Assembly (NCBI RefSeq): GCF_050876985.1
Contig: NZ_JBPAPP010000001.1
DNA from: Halopseudomonas sp002296055
GTDB lineage: Bacteria; Pseudomonadota; Gammaproteobacteria; Pseudomonadales; Pseudomonadaceae
Length of the DNA stretch: 64,000 bases
Direction: 5' to 3' (one strand)
How positions within the stretch are numbered: the first letter of the stretch is position 1; every line of letters starts with the position of its first letter. Both the position numbers and the translations under genes were made by a program. The notes under the pieces are model-generated. The model had not been told where the DNA came from, ran no database searches, and saw only the letters and a list, made by a program, of their open reading frames with translations. Shown one piece after another: positions 25,877 to 35,584 of the stretch.

Positions 25877-26896
25877 CTAGCGGGTCGACTTCAGGCGGTG
25901 TTCCCACAGCCTGCGCGCCAGGCGGCGCATATTGGGGATATCGTCGGTCTCGTCGAGAATCGGTTTGCCGATTAGGGTTTCCAGAATGTCTTCCATGGTC
26001 ACCAGACCGCCCCAGCTACCGAACTCGTCGTAGACCAGGCTCATGTGCTGCTGCTCTGCCAGCAGTTGGCTCATCAGGGTTTCGACGTTGAGCGAATCCT
26101 GCGCCACCTTGACCGGCTTCATCACTGAGCTGATCGGCGCGCTGCGATCTTCGGCGGCCAGAATGTCAACGCGAAACACCACGCCCAGCGGGGCTTCGTC
26201 TTCGTTGATCACCGGGTAGCGCGAGAACTGGCTGTCCTGCACCCGGACCAGCGCTTCGCTGATGCTCAGTTCCGGCGCCAGGCTCTCACACACAGTGCGC
26301 GGCGTCATGATGTCGCGCAGACGGATGTTATGCAGCTCCAGCACATTGCTGATCATCTGCTGCTCGTCTTCGTCCAGTTTCTCCAGCTCGCGACCCAACA
26401 GCGCCAAAGCTTTGATCTCCTCGCGTACGTCGTGCTCCGGTGCCTTGCCGCCCAGGCTGCGGGTAACCAGATCAGACAGCAGGATGAAGGGCTTGAGCAG
26501 GGTGATCATGCCGCCCAGCAGGGCCGGAAGAGCCGGGGCCAAGCGTGGCCAGTAACGGGCGCCGAGGGTTTTGGGCAGAATCTCGGAGAGCACCAGGATC
26601 AGAAGGGTCATGATGGCCGAGGCGATGCCCAGATAGCCGTCGCCAAACACCAGCGTGACCTGCGCGCCCACACCTGTTGCGCCCACCGTGTGGGCGACGG
26701 TGTTGAGCGTCAGGATCGCCGCCAAGGGTTGGTCGACGTTTTCCTTCAGGTGACGCAGGCGGTCGTAGAGTTTGGGTTTATCCGCCTTTTGCTGGGCGAT
26801 AAAACTGGGCGTCATCGACAGCAGGGCGGCTTCCAGTACGGAGCAGAGGAAGGAGACAAAAATGGAGAGGACAGCAAAGGCTATCAGGAGGGTCAT
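25877..26896 (-). CDS. CNNM/DUF21-CBS membrane protein (CorC-related)
   Basis: A 339-residue inner-membrane protein from ATG 26896 (MTLLIAFAVLSIFVSF); the upstream frame to 27028 crosses the divergent promoter and is unlikely. The DUF21 transmembrane domain (residues 1-165, with SEILPKTLGARYW) is followed by a CBS pair (about 195-320, with IMTPRTVCESL and VYDEFGSWGGLVTMEDILETLIG). Relatives act in magnesium or divalent-cation handling. The usual C-terminal CorC_HlyC domain is absent, so it is the shorter subtype. Divergent from the MscS gene. Confidence 0.85.
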   Translation of the reverse strand: MTLLIAFAVLSIFVSFLCSVLEAALLSMTPSFIAQQKADKPKLYDRLRHLKENVDQPLAAILTLNTVAHTVGATGVGAQVTLVFGDGYLGIASAIMTLLILVLSEILPKTLGARYWPRLAPALPALLGGMITLLKPFILLSDLVTRSLGGKAPEHDVREEIKALALLGRELEKLDEDEQQMISNVLELHNIRLRDIMTPRTVCESLAPELSISEALVRVQDSQFSRYPVINEDEAPLGVVFRVDILAAEDRSAPISSVMKPVKVAQDSLNVETLMSQLLAEQQHMSLVYDEFGSWGGLVTMEDILETLIGKPILDETDDIPNMRRLARRLWEHRLKSTR

Positions 26897-27029
26897 CAGG
26901 CAACACAGGTAGTCAGTCGGACCGCCATTGTACGCCTTCCCCTCGGTCTGTATATGGCAAGGTACTGCAAAAGGTTTCTGCACTTTTCGGGTGTCTGCGT
27001 TACAAAGAAAGGGTGACCATGGAGGCAAT

Positions 27030-28049
27030 ATGGAACTGACCGAAACTTTGCGCTTTGATATTGATGCCGTCAGCCAGCGCTTGATGGAAGAACTTTATTC
27101 CCTGCTGGCGGCGCTGCCCATGCTGCTGTTGGCGTTGCTGGTGATCTGGCTGGGCTGGGCGCTGGGCGGCTGGCTGTCGCGGCGGACGCTGCTGGAGCGG
27201 GTGGCCCGGCGCAACCCGTTCATGCGCGAGCTGACGCGCACCTCGGTGCGCTGGGCGGTCTCGCTGGTGGCGGTGCTGGTGGCGCTTGAAATCATGAACG
27301 CCACAGCATTGGTCGGTGCGGTGCTGGGCACTGCCGGGGTGCTTGGGGTGGCGCTGGGCTTTGCCTTCAAGGACACCCTGGAGAACTACCTGGCCGGCTT
27401 GCTGATGAGCCTGCGCCAGCCCTTCGCGCCGCGCGATCACGTGGTGATTGATGGCAACGAGGGCATAGTGGTGGCCCTGACCTCGCGCGCTACCATTCTG
27501 ATGACACTGGATGGCAATCACCTGCGCTTGCCCAATGCGCTGGTGTTTCGCAGTGTGACCCTGAATTACACCCGTAACCCGAGCCGCCGCTTTCAGTTCG
27601 ATGTAGGTATTGGTGTCAGTGAAGACCTGATTCAGGCGCAGCAGTTAGGCACCGACTGTATCGCCGCGCTGGAGGGTGTGCTGAGCGAGCCGCCGCCGCG
27701 TGCCTATATTGTGGCGTTGGCCGACTCCAGTGTGCAGGTACGCTTTCAGGGCTGGGTAGACCAGCGCAGTCATGATTTTGGTTTGCTCAAGAGCGAGGCC
27801 ATTCGTCAGGTGAAAGGCGTGCTGGAGGCGGCCGGGATGGATTTGCCTGAGCCGATCTACCGAGTGCAGATGATTGAGTCGGGGCAGGCCCATCAGGCCG
27901 TGTTGGAGCAACCAGCGAAAACCGTCTCCGGTCCGGCGCAGGGTGTGGTGGATACGCGGGCAACCGCTGATCTCGGCCCGCAGATTGAGGCGGATCAGCG
28001 TGCCAGAACCGAGCTGGACCTGCTCGATCCGGCGGCGCCGAGGGAGTAG
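27030..28049 (+). CDS. Small-conductance mechanosensitive channel, MscS family
   Basis: A 339-residue inner-membrane channel from ATG 27030, preceded by GGAGG at 27021. Three membrane segments are followed by the pore helix region (ALVGAVLGTAGVLGVALGFAFKDTLENYLAG) and the beta/cytoplasmic domain (LPNALVFRSVTLNYTRNPSRRFQFDV). It releases solutes on osmotic downshock. The last 40 residues are polar and variable. Convergent with the TonB-receptor gene. Confidence 0.9.
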   Translation: MELTETLRFDIDAVSQRLMEELYSLLAALPMLLLALLVIWLGWALGGWLSRRTLLERVARRNPFMRELTRTSVRWAVSLVAVLVALEIMNATALVGAVLGTAGVLGVALGFAFKDTLENYLAGLLMSLRQPFAPRDHVVIDGNEGIVVALTSRATILMTLDGNHLRLPNALVFRSVTLNYTRNPSRRFQFDVGIGVSEDLIQAQQLGTDCIAALEGVLSEPPPRAYIVALADSSVQVRFQGWVDQRSHDFGLLKSEAIRQVKGVLEAAGMDLPEPIYRVQMIESGQAHQAVLEQPAKTVSGPAQGVVDTRATADLGPQIEADQRARTELDLLDPAAPRE

Positions 28050-28074
28050 GGCAGCGCTGATTGCACAGCCGTGT

Positions 28075-28095
28075 GGCAGGGCGTTGCGCCCTGCC
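28075..28095. terminator. Hairpin between convergent genes
   Basis: GGCAGGGCG (28075-28083) and CGCCCTGCC (28087-28095) form a perfect 9-bp stem around TTG between the ends of the MscS and TonB-receptor genes. There is no clear T-run on either strand, so termination efficiency is uncertain. Confidence 0.5.
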
Positions 28096-28109
28096 GATCA
28101 GGGCAGGAC

Positions 28110-30158
28110 TCAGAACTGGTAGGCAGCCGAGACCTTGATGTTTCGGCCCGGCTCGTAGTCGTCCAGCTCAAAGCCGCGGGCTACGCCGGTGCGCGAGGCG
28201 TGGGAGTAGTATTGCTCGTCAAACAGGTTGTCCACGCCCAGGGTCAGGGTCAGACGGTCGGCCTGCGGCGGAACCCATTGGGCGTAGACCGAGTGCACGT
28301 TGTAGCTGTCCTTGTCCGGCGTGCCGGGCATGACGTTGTCTTCGGTCAGTACCCATTGGGAGTTCCAGCCGGTTTCTACGCCCACGACCGGGAAGTAGTA
28401 GCTGAGGTTCAGCGCAATGCTGTCGCCCACGTCCATGCTGCGGCCGTTGTAGTCCAGAGCGGGGGTGTTGTTGGTTTTGTTGTCGGCGTCGGACTTGGCG
28501 TAGCTCAGGCGCGAGTTGAACTCACCAATGCCGTAACCAACGCTGGCTTCAAAGCCTTTGATTTCGACATCACCGTTGTTGCCGATGATGTAACCGCCTG
28601 CGCCGCTGTTCAGCGTGCCGTCGTAGGTATTGGCGAAATAGTCATCCAGGTCGGTCTGGAACAAGGTCAGGTTGGCGTTGATTCGGTGCTCGCCAAACTG
28701 TTGCTGGTAGCGGGCGCCGATTTCCTTGTTGAGACCAGTCTGGGCCTTGATGTCATCCGCCAGAATGGTGCCGTTCTGGTAGTACACGAAGGTTTCCAGC
28801 AGTTGCGGTGGCTTGAACAACTCACGGGCGCTGGCAAACAGGGTCAGGTTCTGGTTGACGGCAAACTCCAGGCCCAGCGCCCATGTCACTTCGTCAAAGG
28901 TATCGCTGCCGGTTTCGGCGTTGCGCTCGAAATGGTCGTAGCGCACACCGGGGGTCACGGTCAGCCGGTCGGTCAGGCTGATGCGGTCTTCAACATAGCC
29001 GGCTGTGGTGATGGCGTTCTCGTCGATCCACGGATCATTGCCGTATTGGGCGCGGCTTTCCTGGCGGTTATACAGGGTGCCGTAGGTCACCTCGTGCTGC
29101 ATACCGGCCAGTTCTGCCAGGCTAGTCAGCTCCAGGGTGGCGCCCAGGTTCTCGGCTTCAGCGGTGTTGTCGCTCAGGCGATTGCCCGGCCAGCCGATTG
29201 TGATCTGTGACTCGTCGCGGTTCAGCTCCATGGCGTTGCGGTACAAGGTGGCGTTGGCGGTGGTGTTGCCACCTGCATCGTACTGGTAACGCAGCGAAGT
29301 GGTGTCGCGGGTGTACTCGGTGGGCAGTTCCAGGTCGCCTGACAGGCCTGCGTTGGCGCTGCCGGCCATGTCCGGACGCGGGCTGTAATCGCCCTTGTCG
29401 CGATAGTGATCATGGCTGAGTTCAAAGCGGTGACCGAAGGATGGCTCTACGCCGAACTTGACCAGGATGTCGCTGACGGTGCCGTCGCTGCCGAAGGTCT
29501 GCTGGCCGTCGCCGTCATCAAAGTTGTCGCGGTCGATGGTGTAGCCGTAGACCATGGCATCCACCTTGTCGCTCAGGCGGCCATAGGCGGTCACCGAGCC
29601 CTGGCGATAGGCGTTGGAGCCGTAGCCGCCATAGACGCGCATACCGAAGTCTTCGCCGGCGCGCAGCAGGTCCAGCGCGTTCTTGGTTTCAAAGCTGACC
29701 GAACCACCCACGGCGGCGCTGCGTACGGAGTTATTGCCTACCTGAACGTCGGCCATCTGGATGATGTCGGGGTTCAGGGTCAGGTTGCCGATGTGGTGGA
29801 ACATGCTGGCGTACTGGCTGGCGCCGTCTAGGCGGATGTCCAGATCGGTTTCGTTCAGGCCACGGATGTTAATGCGCTGGGTCACCGAGTGGGTGCCGCC
29901 CACGTCAACGCCGGGAATATCGCGCAGCAGGTCGGAGAGGTGGTCGGCCTGCTTGATCGAGATGTCCTGGTCGGACAGAAACTCGGAGGAGCTGGATACC
30001 TGGGTGCCCCAGACCTGCATGGTGGGCAGTGCCAGTTCATCGCTGTTGTCGTCTTCGGCGGCGGTCAGGGCGGGGCTGAACGCCACGGCGACGGCAAGAC
30101 TGAGCGGAGAGAGGTAGTGCGGGATGCGCGCACCGCGGCGGGTTGGATGGGCGGACAT
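28110..30158 (-). CDS. TonB-dependent outer-membrane receptor (iron/siderophore)
   Basis: A 682-residue receptor: signal peptide to about residue 33, plug domain (residues 50-170, with INIRGLNETDLDIRLDGAS) and a 22-strand barrel ending in the aromatic SAAYQF. The C-terminal VDNLFDEQYYSHAS box is typical. A Fur-like site lies in its promoter and an AraC regulator is divergent, followed by an ABC importer of the FecCD type, so ferric siderophore uptake is likely. The ligand cannot be read from sequence. Confidence 0.9.
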   Translation of the reverse strand: MSAHPTRRGARIPHYLSPLSLAVAVAFSPALTAAEDDNSDELALPTMQVWGTQVSSSSEFLSDQDISIKQADHLSDLLRDIPGVDVGGTHSVTQRINIRGLNETDLDIRLDGASQYASMFHHIGNLTLNPDIIQMADVQVGNNSVRSAAVGGSVSFETKNALDLLRAGEDFGMRVYGGYGSNAYRQGSVTAYGRLSDKVDAMVYGYTIDRDNFDDGDGQQTFGSDGTVSDILVKFGVEPSFGHRFELSHDHYRDKGDYSPRPDMAGSANAGLSGDLELPTEYTRDTTSLRYQYDAGGNTTANATLYRNAMELNRDESQITIGWPGNRLSDNTAEAENLGATLELTSLAELAGMQHEVTYGTLYNRQESRAQYGNDPWIDENAITTAGYVEDRISLTDRLTVTPGVRYDHFERNAETGSDTFDEVTWALGLEFAVNQNLTLFASARELFKPPQLLETFVYYQNGTILADDIKAQTGLNKEIGARYQQQFGEHRINANLTLFQTDLDDYFANTYDGTLNSGAGGYIIGNNGDVEIKGFEASVGYGIGEFNSRLSYAKSDADNKTNNTPALDYNGRSMDVGDSIALNLSYYFPVVGVETGWNSQWVLTEDNVMPGTPDKDSYNVHSVYAQWVPPQADRLTLTLGVDNLFDEQYYSHASRTGVARGFELDDYEPGRNIKVSAAYQF

Positions 30159-30196
30159 GCAATATTTCCTGTGCTTGTGTGGCAGAATATCGCTCG

Positions 30197-30215
30197 AATA
30201 ATGATAGCGATTCGC
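30197..30215. promoter_or_regulatory. Candidate Fur box between the TonB receptor and AraC genes
   Basis: AATAATGATAGCGATTCGC matches the 19-base Fur consensus GATAATGATAATCATTATC at 13 positions, with an intact left half. It is placed 39 bases from the receptor start and 45 from the regulator start, so it could repress both under iron sufficiency. Confidence 0.65.
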
Positions 30216-30259
30216 ATTTATGGTATGGCTTCGCGACCGCTGTCATAAGGGGGCTGGTT

Positions 30260-31336
30260 ATGCGTAACCGGAAGATGACTATGCGCAACGGGCAAAGTGG
30301 GGTGTGCATGAGCAAAGCGGCGGTCGGTGACAGCAATACCCGGTGCAGCGAGCGCACGGTACTGTTCGCTGAGATGGTGGGCGGAGAGCGGCGTGGGCAG
30401 ATTGTTGCCCGTAACGATGCCCGGCGCCAGGTGCTGGTGGAAGGCAGCTTTCTGTCCGAGCGCTTTGGCCCGCTGCGGGTGGAGGCTGGCTGCACCCGGG
30501 AGTTGGCCGATGCGGTCACGACCGCGCCAATCAAACCCAGGGTCATCCTCACTATCGTGCTGAGCGGCGAGGTGCACTTTGCCTATGATGGCTGCGAGCA
30601 CGTGTTAAAGGTCAACCCGCAGCGACAATCGCGCAACTGCACGGCGCAGGCCATCGCTGTCAATCTGCGGCGTCTGACGGTATTTCGTCGGCATATCCGT
30701 CGTGGGGAGCGTGGCCTGAGCAAGGTGCAGATCATGTTCGATCCCGACTGGCTGCGCCGGGGGGAGGATAACGATCCGTTGCGCCGGCGGCTGGAGCAGC
30801 ACCTGTTGGGCCGGCATCTGGCGGCGCTGGCCTGGCAGCCGGACGAGGCGGTGCTGGCGCTGTGTCAGGAACTGCTGGAGCTACGCCATGAGCAGGACTG
30901 TTTGCGCCGCAGCCTGCGGGCGGAAAGCCTGTCCCACCAGGTGCTCTGGCGCTTTATCAACTTTGTGGGCGCCTTGCCCCTGGACGAGCGCGCGCCAGCG
31001 TCCGCGCCCAGGCCGCTGGACCCGACCGAACGTGCAATCGCCTGGATGGAGGCCAATCTTGATCAGCCCTTGAGTGTTGAAGCGGTAGCTCGTGCCACCG
31101 CCATGAGTGCCAGTGCGCTGCAGCGGCACTTTCGTCGTGACACCGGGTTGACGGTATTCGAGTACGTGCGCGGCAGGCGGCTTGAGAAGGTACGCGATGC
31201 CCTACGTCAGGAGGACATCACGGTCAGCGAGGCGGCATTTCTGGCTGGCTACAACCACACCTCGAACTTTATTACCGCCTTTCGCCGCCAGTTTGGCGTG
31301 ACGCCGGGTGAACTTTGCGAGGGGGCAGCTGACTGA
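30260..31336 (+). CDS. AraC-family regulator of iron uptake (PchR-like)
   Basis: A 358-residue regulator from ATG 30260, with AAGGGGG six bases upstream; ATG 30308 is an alternative. The N-terminal part is a sensor-like domain and the last 100 residues are the AraC/XylS double helix-turn-helix (LSVEAVARATAMSASALQRHFRR; VSEAAFLAGYNHTSNFITAFRRQFG). The context and general layout resemble PchR-type regulators that sense ferric siderophores. Divergent from the receptor gene across a Fur-like box. Confidence 0.8.
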   Translation: MRNRKMTMRNGQSGVCMSKAAVGDSNTRCSERTVLFAEMVGGERRGQIVARNDARRQVLVEGSFLSERFGPLRVEAGCTRELADAVTTAPIKPRVILTIVLSGEVHFAYDGCEHVLKVNPQRQSRNCTAQAIAVNLRRLTVFRRHIRRGERGLSKVQIMFDPDWLRRGEDNDPLRRRLEQHLLGRHLAALAWQPDEAVLALCQELLELRHEQDCLRRSLRAESLSHQVLWRFINFVGALPLDERAPASAPRPLDPTERAIAWMEANLDQPLSVEAVARATAMSASALQRHFRRDTGLTVFEYVRGRRLEKVRDALRQEDITVSEAAFLAGYNHTSNFITAFRRQFGVTPGELCEGAAD

Positions 31337-31381
31337 TGCTGCGATTGTTGGGCTGCCTGGACCTGCGCGCCAGAGCGAGTC

Positions 31382-31400
31382 GTTAGCGATTCTCATTTAT
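31382..31400. promoter_or_regulatory. Candidate Fur box upstream of the MFS gene
   Basis: GTTAGCGATTCTCATTTAT matches the Fur consensus at 11 of 19 positions, including the GAT..TCATT core. It lies 58 bases before the first gene of the transporter operon. Confidence 0.45.
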
Positions 31401-31458
31401 TGAAAGTTGCGGTGTGCTTTGGTTAGTATCCAGCGCTTTCTTCGTTCGGAGCCTGTTC

Positions 31459-32673
31459 ATGTCTGCTTTACCCCTCACCGGCAAGGGACGCGTGACACTG
31501 AATCTGGCCATGTTGATCAACATGCTGTCGATTGGCAGCACCATGATGGTGATGCCGCTGGCGGCTGACCTGGCGGCGCCGCTCGATATGCCGCCTCAGT
31601 ACGCAGGTTACATTGCCGGATTGGCGGGTCTGGCAGCGGCGCTGGCCAGCTGGTTTGCTGCCCCCTGGTTGGACCGTTTTGCCAGGCGCCCCTTGCTGGT
31701 GGGCCTGGCAGCCCTGCGTTTCGCTGTACTGGCCGCCTGTGCAGCGGTGCAAAACAGCACCCAACTCATGTGTCTTTTTGCCCTCTCTGGTGTGTTTGCC
31801 GGTCCGATGGCGGCGACCCTGATGGCAGCCATTGTCGATATGACGCCGGCTGCCCAGCGCGGTCGCCAGTTGGCCTATGTCGCCATGGGGTTCTCGTTGG
31901 CCGGGATTGCCGTGGTGCCGCTGGCACTCGGTCTGTCGCAGTGGTTGTCCTGGCGTTGGGCGTTTTTGGTGATCGGTATCGCCGGATTACTGCTGACGCT
32001 GTTGGTCGCGCTGCTGTTCCCCCTGCTGGACGAACACCGCGCCAGCCGGCGCGGGCGCCTGCAGTTTCGCGCCGAGCCGCTGTGGTTGTGGGCGATGCTG
32101 GTAGTGGGCGTGCAGGCCGGCGCGCACAGTTTGCTGATTCCGCACTTTGCCAGTTACTTCCGCTTTAACCTGGGGGTGGCCCGGGAGATGATTCCGCTGT
32201 TGTTCCTGTTGGGCGGGCTGGCCAGCATGGCCGCCATGCAGCTGAGTGGCCGGCTGATTGACCGGGGACATACCCTGGTTGCGGTCATTGGCAGCAATCT
32301 GCTGCTGATGTTCGCCACGCTGATCGGCTTTGTCTGGGGGCCTATGCTGCTGCCTTTGATGTTCATCTTTCCGCTGTTCATGGCTGCCAGCTCAGCGCGC
32401 TTCAGCGCCGCGCAGACCATTACCGCGGGCATCCCGGCGCCCGAACAGCGCGCCGGCTTTATGGGGTGGCAGAACACGCTGGCCGGTTTGGCCTCGGGCG
32501 CGGCCAGCCTGGCCGGTGGCTATTTCCTGTCGTCGACCGACGATGGTGCCTTGCTCGGATACTCCTGTCTGGCGCTGGTATCGCTGCTGGGTGTGGCGGT
32601 TGCGCTGTTCGGCACCATCATGATTGTGCTGGGGCTGCGCCAGCCAGCGGGCGGCGAGGTGGCCGGGCGATGA
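31459..32673 (+). CDS. MFS transporter of the iron-uptake operon
   Basis: A 404-residue, 12-segment major facilitator protein starting at ATG 31459. The loop DRFARRPLLVGLAALR after segment 2 is the usual MFS signature. It is the first gene of an operon with two FecCD permeases, an ATPase and a binding protein. In such clusters MFS proteins export a siderophore or move the ferric complex across the inner membrane; no siderophore synthesis genes are present. It overlaps the next gene (ATGA). Confidence 0.8.
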   Translation: MSALPLTGKGRVTLNLAMLINMLSIGSTMMVMPLAADLAAPLDMPPQYAGYIAGLAGLAAALASWFAAPWLDRFARRPLLVGLAALRFAVLAACAAVQNSTQLMCLFALSGVFAGPMAATLMAAIVDMTPAAQRGRQLAYVAMGFSLAGIAVVPLALGLSQWLSWRWAFLVIGIAGLLLTLLVALLFPLLDEHRASRRGRLQFRAEPLWLWAMLVVGVQAGAHSLLIPHFASYFRFNLGVAREMIPLLFLLGGLASMAAMQLSGRLIDRGHTLVAVIGSNLLLMFATLIGFVWGPMLLPLMFIFPLFMAASSARFSAAQTITAGIPAPEQRAGFMGWQNTLAGLASGAASLAGGYFLSSTDDGALLGYSCLALVSLLGVAVALFGTIMIVLGLRQPAGGEVAGR

Positions 32674-33686
32674 GTCGACGTCAATGGACGGTGCTGGCGG
32701 TGGCTGTGTTGTCACTGGCGCTACTGGTGCTTACATCGCTGGGCACCGGTGCCGGCACGTACGGCCTGCCCGAGGTGGCGGGCTATTTGTTGGGCGATCC
32801 GGCGCGGCTGGCTGACGACAAGCTGGCGATGATTGTCGACACGCTGCGCTTGCCGCGCACCCTGGCCTCACTGCTGATTGGTGCCGCGCTTGCGGTAGCG
32901 GCCAGTCTGTTGCAGGGGGCAACGCGCAACCCGCTGGCCGAGCCCGGCCTGCTGGGGGTGAACGAGGGTGCGGTGTTTGCACTGGTGATCGGCATCAGTT
33001 TTTTCGCCGTCGAGTCAACCGGCGGCTACCTGCTCTGGGCCGGCATTGGCGCTGTGCTGGGTAACCTTGTGGTGCTCGCGCTGGCATCCATGATGGGCGT
33101 GGCCAGCCCGCTGCGTCTGGTGCTGGCTGGCGTGGCGCTGACTGCGGTGTTTGGCGGGCTGGCCAATTATCTGCTGCTGGCTGACCGGGTTGCGCTGGAT
33201 CAGTTTCGCTTCTGGAATCTTGGCTCGCTGGCAGGTGTGCAGATGGACTCACTAGCGACCCTGCTGCCTGGCGCCGTACTGGCGCTGTTGGGCGCTATCG
33301 CACTCAGTCACCGGTTGCAGTTGATGAGCATGGGAGACCAGCAGGCGCGGGCGCTGGGGGTATCGACCAGTTGGGTGCGTGCCGGGGTGCTGACCGCCGC
33401 GTCGATTCTGACTGCCTGTGCGGTCGCGGTGGCTGGCCCCATCGGTTTTATCGGCTTTCTGGCAGCGTATTGCGGGCGGGCTATCGAGCCGGTTGTCTTG
33501 CCGCGGCAGCTGCTGTTTTCAGCACTGTCGGGGGCGCTGCTGCTGATTGGTGCGGATATTCTGGCGCGTTGGCTAATTCAGCCCTACGAGCTGCCGGTGG
33601 GTACCCTGCTGGCCGCTATCGGCGCGCCGGTGTTGATTCTGGTTGTGCTGCGCGGCGGTTTCCGTTCGCTGCTGGCCGGGCGTTGA
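32670..33686 (+). CDS. FecCD-family iron-siderophore ABC permease, first
   Basis: A 338-residue inner-membrane permease starting at ATG 32670 inside the MFS stop. LRLPRTLASLLIGAALAVAAS, QGATRNPLAEPGLLGVNEGA and the coupling-helix region LMSMGDQQARALGVSTSWVR identify the BtuC/FecCD family. It pairs with the following permease to form the channel of the importer. Confidence 0.92.
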   Translation: MSRRQWTVLAVAVLSLALLVLTSLGTGAGTYGLPEVAGYLLGDPARLADDKLAMIVDTLRLPRTLASLLIGAALAVAASLLQGATRNPLAEPGLLGVNEGAVFALVIGISFFAVESTGGYLLWAGIGAVLGNLVVLALASMMGVASPLRLVLAGVALTAVFGGLANYLLLADRVALDQFRFWNLGSLAGVQMDSLATLLPGAVLALLGAIALSHRLQLMSMGDQQARALGVSTSWVRAGVLTAASILTACAVAVAGPIGFIGFLAAYCGRAIEPVVLPRQLLFSALSGALLLIGADILARWLIQPYELPVGTLLAAIGAPVLILVVLRGGFRSLLAGR

Positions 33687-33695
33687 GGAGCGGCG

Positions 33696-34748
33696 ATGAG
33701 CGATAAGGCGAAACAGCTGCCAAACGGATACTGGTGCCTCAGGCTGGGTGGCTGGTCGCTGCTGCTGAATCGGCGCGCCACCTTGTTGCTGGGGCTGGTG
33801 CTGCTGGCGCTGTTGGCGACGGCACTGCTGGCGCTGTCGCTGGGCGCTGGCAGCATGGACGCGTGGCAGGCGCTGCAGACGTTGCTGGGGCAAGGTAACC
33901 AGCTGCAACAACTGATGCTGTTTGATATCCGCTTGCCTCGGGTGTTAGCGGTAATGGTGGCGGGTGCCGCGCTGGGGCTGTCCGGTTGTCTGGTGCAGAC
34001 GCTGGTGCAAAACCGCCTGGCCACGCCAGACATGATCGGGGTGAACGAGGGGGCTACGCTGGCCATCGTGTTCTTCTCCCTGTATCTGACGCTGGGTAGC
34101 TGGCCCTGGTGGGCTGCACCGCTTGGCGCCGTGTTGGCCGCTGCTTGCCTGTTCTCGCTATGCCGTCGCCCGGGAGAGCAGGGCTACCTGTTTATTGTCG
34201 TGGGTATCGCGTTGACTGAGCTGTTCGATGCCCTGTCCGAATTTGCCATGTCATCACAGCCCATTGCGCACCTGAGTGCGCTCTATATGTGGAGCATGGG
34301 GCATTTTGCCGGCCAGGGTTACCGCGTGGTGGTGCCGGTTTTACTCTGTTTGCTGGTGCTACTACCTCCGGTGGCACTGCTGCTGCGTGCGCTGTCGGTG
34401 TTGCGTTTGGGCAGCGACACCGCTCAGGGCCTGGGTGTGCCGGTGCTTGCGGTGCAATTGTCACTGCTGGCGCTGGCTATCCTGATCGCCGGCCTGGGCG
34501 CTGCGATTGGCGGGCCGGTGATCTTTGTTGGTATGGCGGCGCCAATTCTCGCCTCCTGGCTATTGCGCTCCGGCCCGGTGCCGGTCTGGTTGTCGGCCGC
34601 GCTGGGCGCGCTGCTGTTACTGCTGGCTGACACCCTGGTGCGTGTGCTGGCCGATCCGGTTGAAATGCCCGCGGGGCTGATGACCCGTGTGCTGGGTGGC
34701 GTATTGCTGTTGTTGCTGCTGTTGCAGAATCGCAAGAGGGCTGACTGA
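33696..34748 (+). CDS. FecCD-family iron-siderophore ABC permease, second
   Basis: A 350-residue permease of the same family (IRLPRVLAVMVAGAALGLSG, QNRLATPDMIGVNEGA, LRLGSDTAQGLGVPV). It has a 25-residue polar N-terminal extension before the first membrane segment. It shares one base with the ATPase gene that follows. Confidence 0.92.
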   Translation: MSDKAKQLPNGYWCLRLGGWSLLLNRRATLLLGLVLLALLATALLALSLGAGSMDAWQALQTLLGQGNQLQQLMLFDIRLPRVLAVMVAGAALGLSGCLVQTLVQNRLATPDMIGVNEGATLAIVFFSLYLTLGSWPWWAAPLGAVLAAACLFSLCRRPGEQGYLFIVVGIALTELFDALSEFAMSSQPIAHLSALYMWSMGHFAGQGYRVVVPVLLCLLVLLPPVALLLRALSVLRLGSDTAQGLGVPVLAVQLSLLALAILIAGLGAAIGGPVIFVGMAAPILASWLLRSGPVPVWLSAALGALLLLLADTLVRVLADPVEMPAGLMTRVLGGVLLLLLLLQNRKRAD

Positions 34749-35584
34749 TGTCGTTGTTGCAGGTGCAGGATCTGACTTTTTCCTATCGGCCCAAGGCCCA
34801 GCACGCGCCGACGGTGCAGGACGTGTCCTTCGCGTTGCAGCCAGGCAGTCTGGTGGGGGTGGTTGGCCCCAACGGTTGCGGCAAGTCGACGCTGCTCAAG
34901 CTACTGGCCGGGCAACACACGGCTGCCAGCGGCGAGATAGTGCTGGCTGGCCAGCCGCTGGCCAGCTTTTCGACCCGAGAACTGGCGCGCCAGCTGGCCT
35001 ACCTGCCGCAGCGGCCCCTGGTGCCCGCTGGCATTACCGTCGAGCAGCTGGTGCAGTATGGGCGTCATCCGCATCAAGGCTGGCTGCGCCAATGGAGCAT
35101 TGAAGACCGTCGACTGGTGGAGGAGGCGATCGCCACTCTGCAGTTGCAAGAGCTGCGTCAGCGCAGCGTGAGTGACTTGTCCGGTGGCCAAGTCCAGCGC
35201 GTCTGGCTGGCGATGATCATGGCGCAAAACACCGGCATGGTGCTGCTCGACGAGCCAACCAGTGCGCTGGACATCGGTCATCAGACGGAGGTGATGGAAG
35301 CCATCCATGCGATGTCGGCGAACGGCCGCACGGTGCTGATCGTGATGCACGACCTGGCCTGCGCTGCGCGTTATTGCGACCAGCTGATTGCCATGGCCGA
35401 TGGCCGCGTGCAGGCCTTTGGTGGGGCCCGTGAGGTGATCAGCAAGGAGCTGATTGAACGTCTCTACAACACCCCCGTTGATATTCTTGCCGCCCCTGGT
35501 GACGGCGCGCCGGTGATAGTGCCGCGTCGCCTGGCGACGGCCTCTGCCCCCTTTATCCACCCCAAGGAGTTGCCCCATGTCTGA
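34748..35584 (+). CDS. Iron-siderophore ABC transporter ATPase
   Basis: A 278-residue FepC-like ATPase. Walker A GPNGCGKST, ABC signature LSGGQVQRVWLAM, Walker B MVLLDEPTSALD and the switch His in IVMHDL are all intact. It drives the two upstream permeases. The 3' end overlaps the binding-protein gene by eight bases. Confidence 0.95.
   Translation: MSLLQVQDLTFSYRPKAQHAPTVQDVSFALQPGSLVGVVGPNGCGKSTLLKLLAGQHTAASGEIVLAGQPLASFSTRELARQLAYLPQRPLVPAGITVEQLVQYGRHPHQGWLRQWSIEDRRLVEEAIATLQLQELRQRSVSDLSGGQVQRVWLAMIMAQNTGMVLLDEPTSALDIGHQTEVMEAIHAMSANGRTVLIVMHDLACAARYCDQLIAMADGRVQAFGGAREVISKELIERLYNTPVDILAAPGDGAPVIVPRRLATASAPFIHPKELPHV

Noticed and set aside
28071..29210. 379-residue plus-strand open frame opposite the TonB receptor
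   Set aside because: Shadow frame with Val/Gly-rich composition; the opposite strand encodes a complete receptor.
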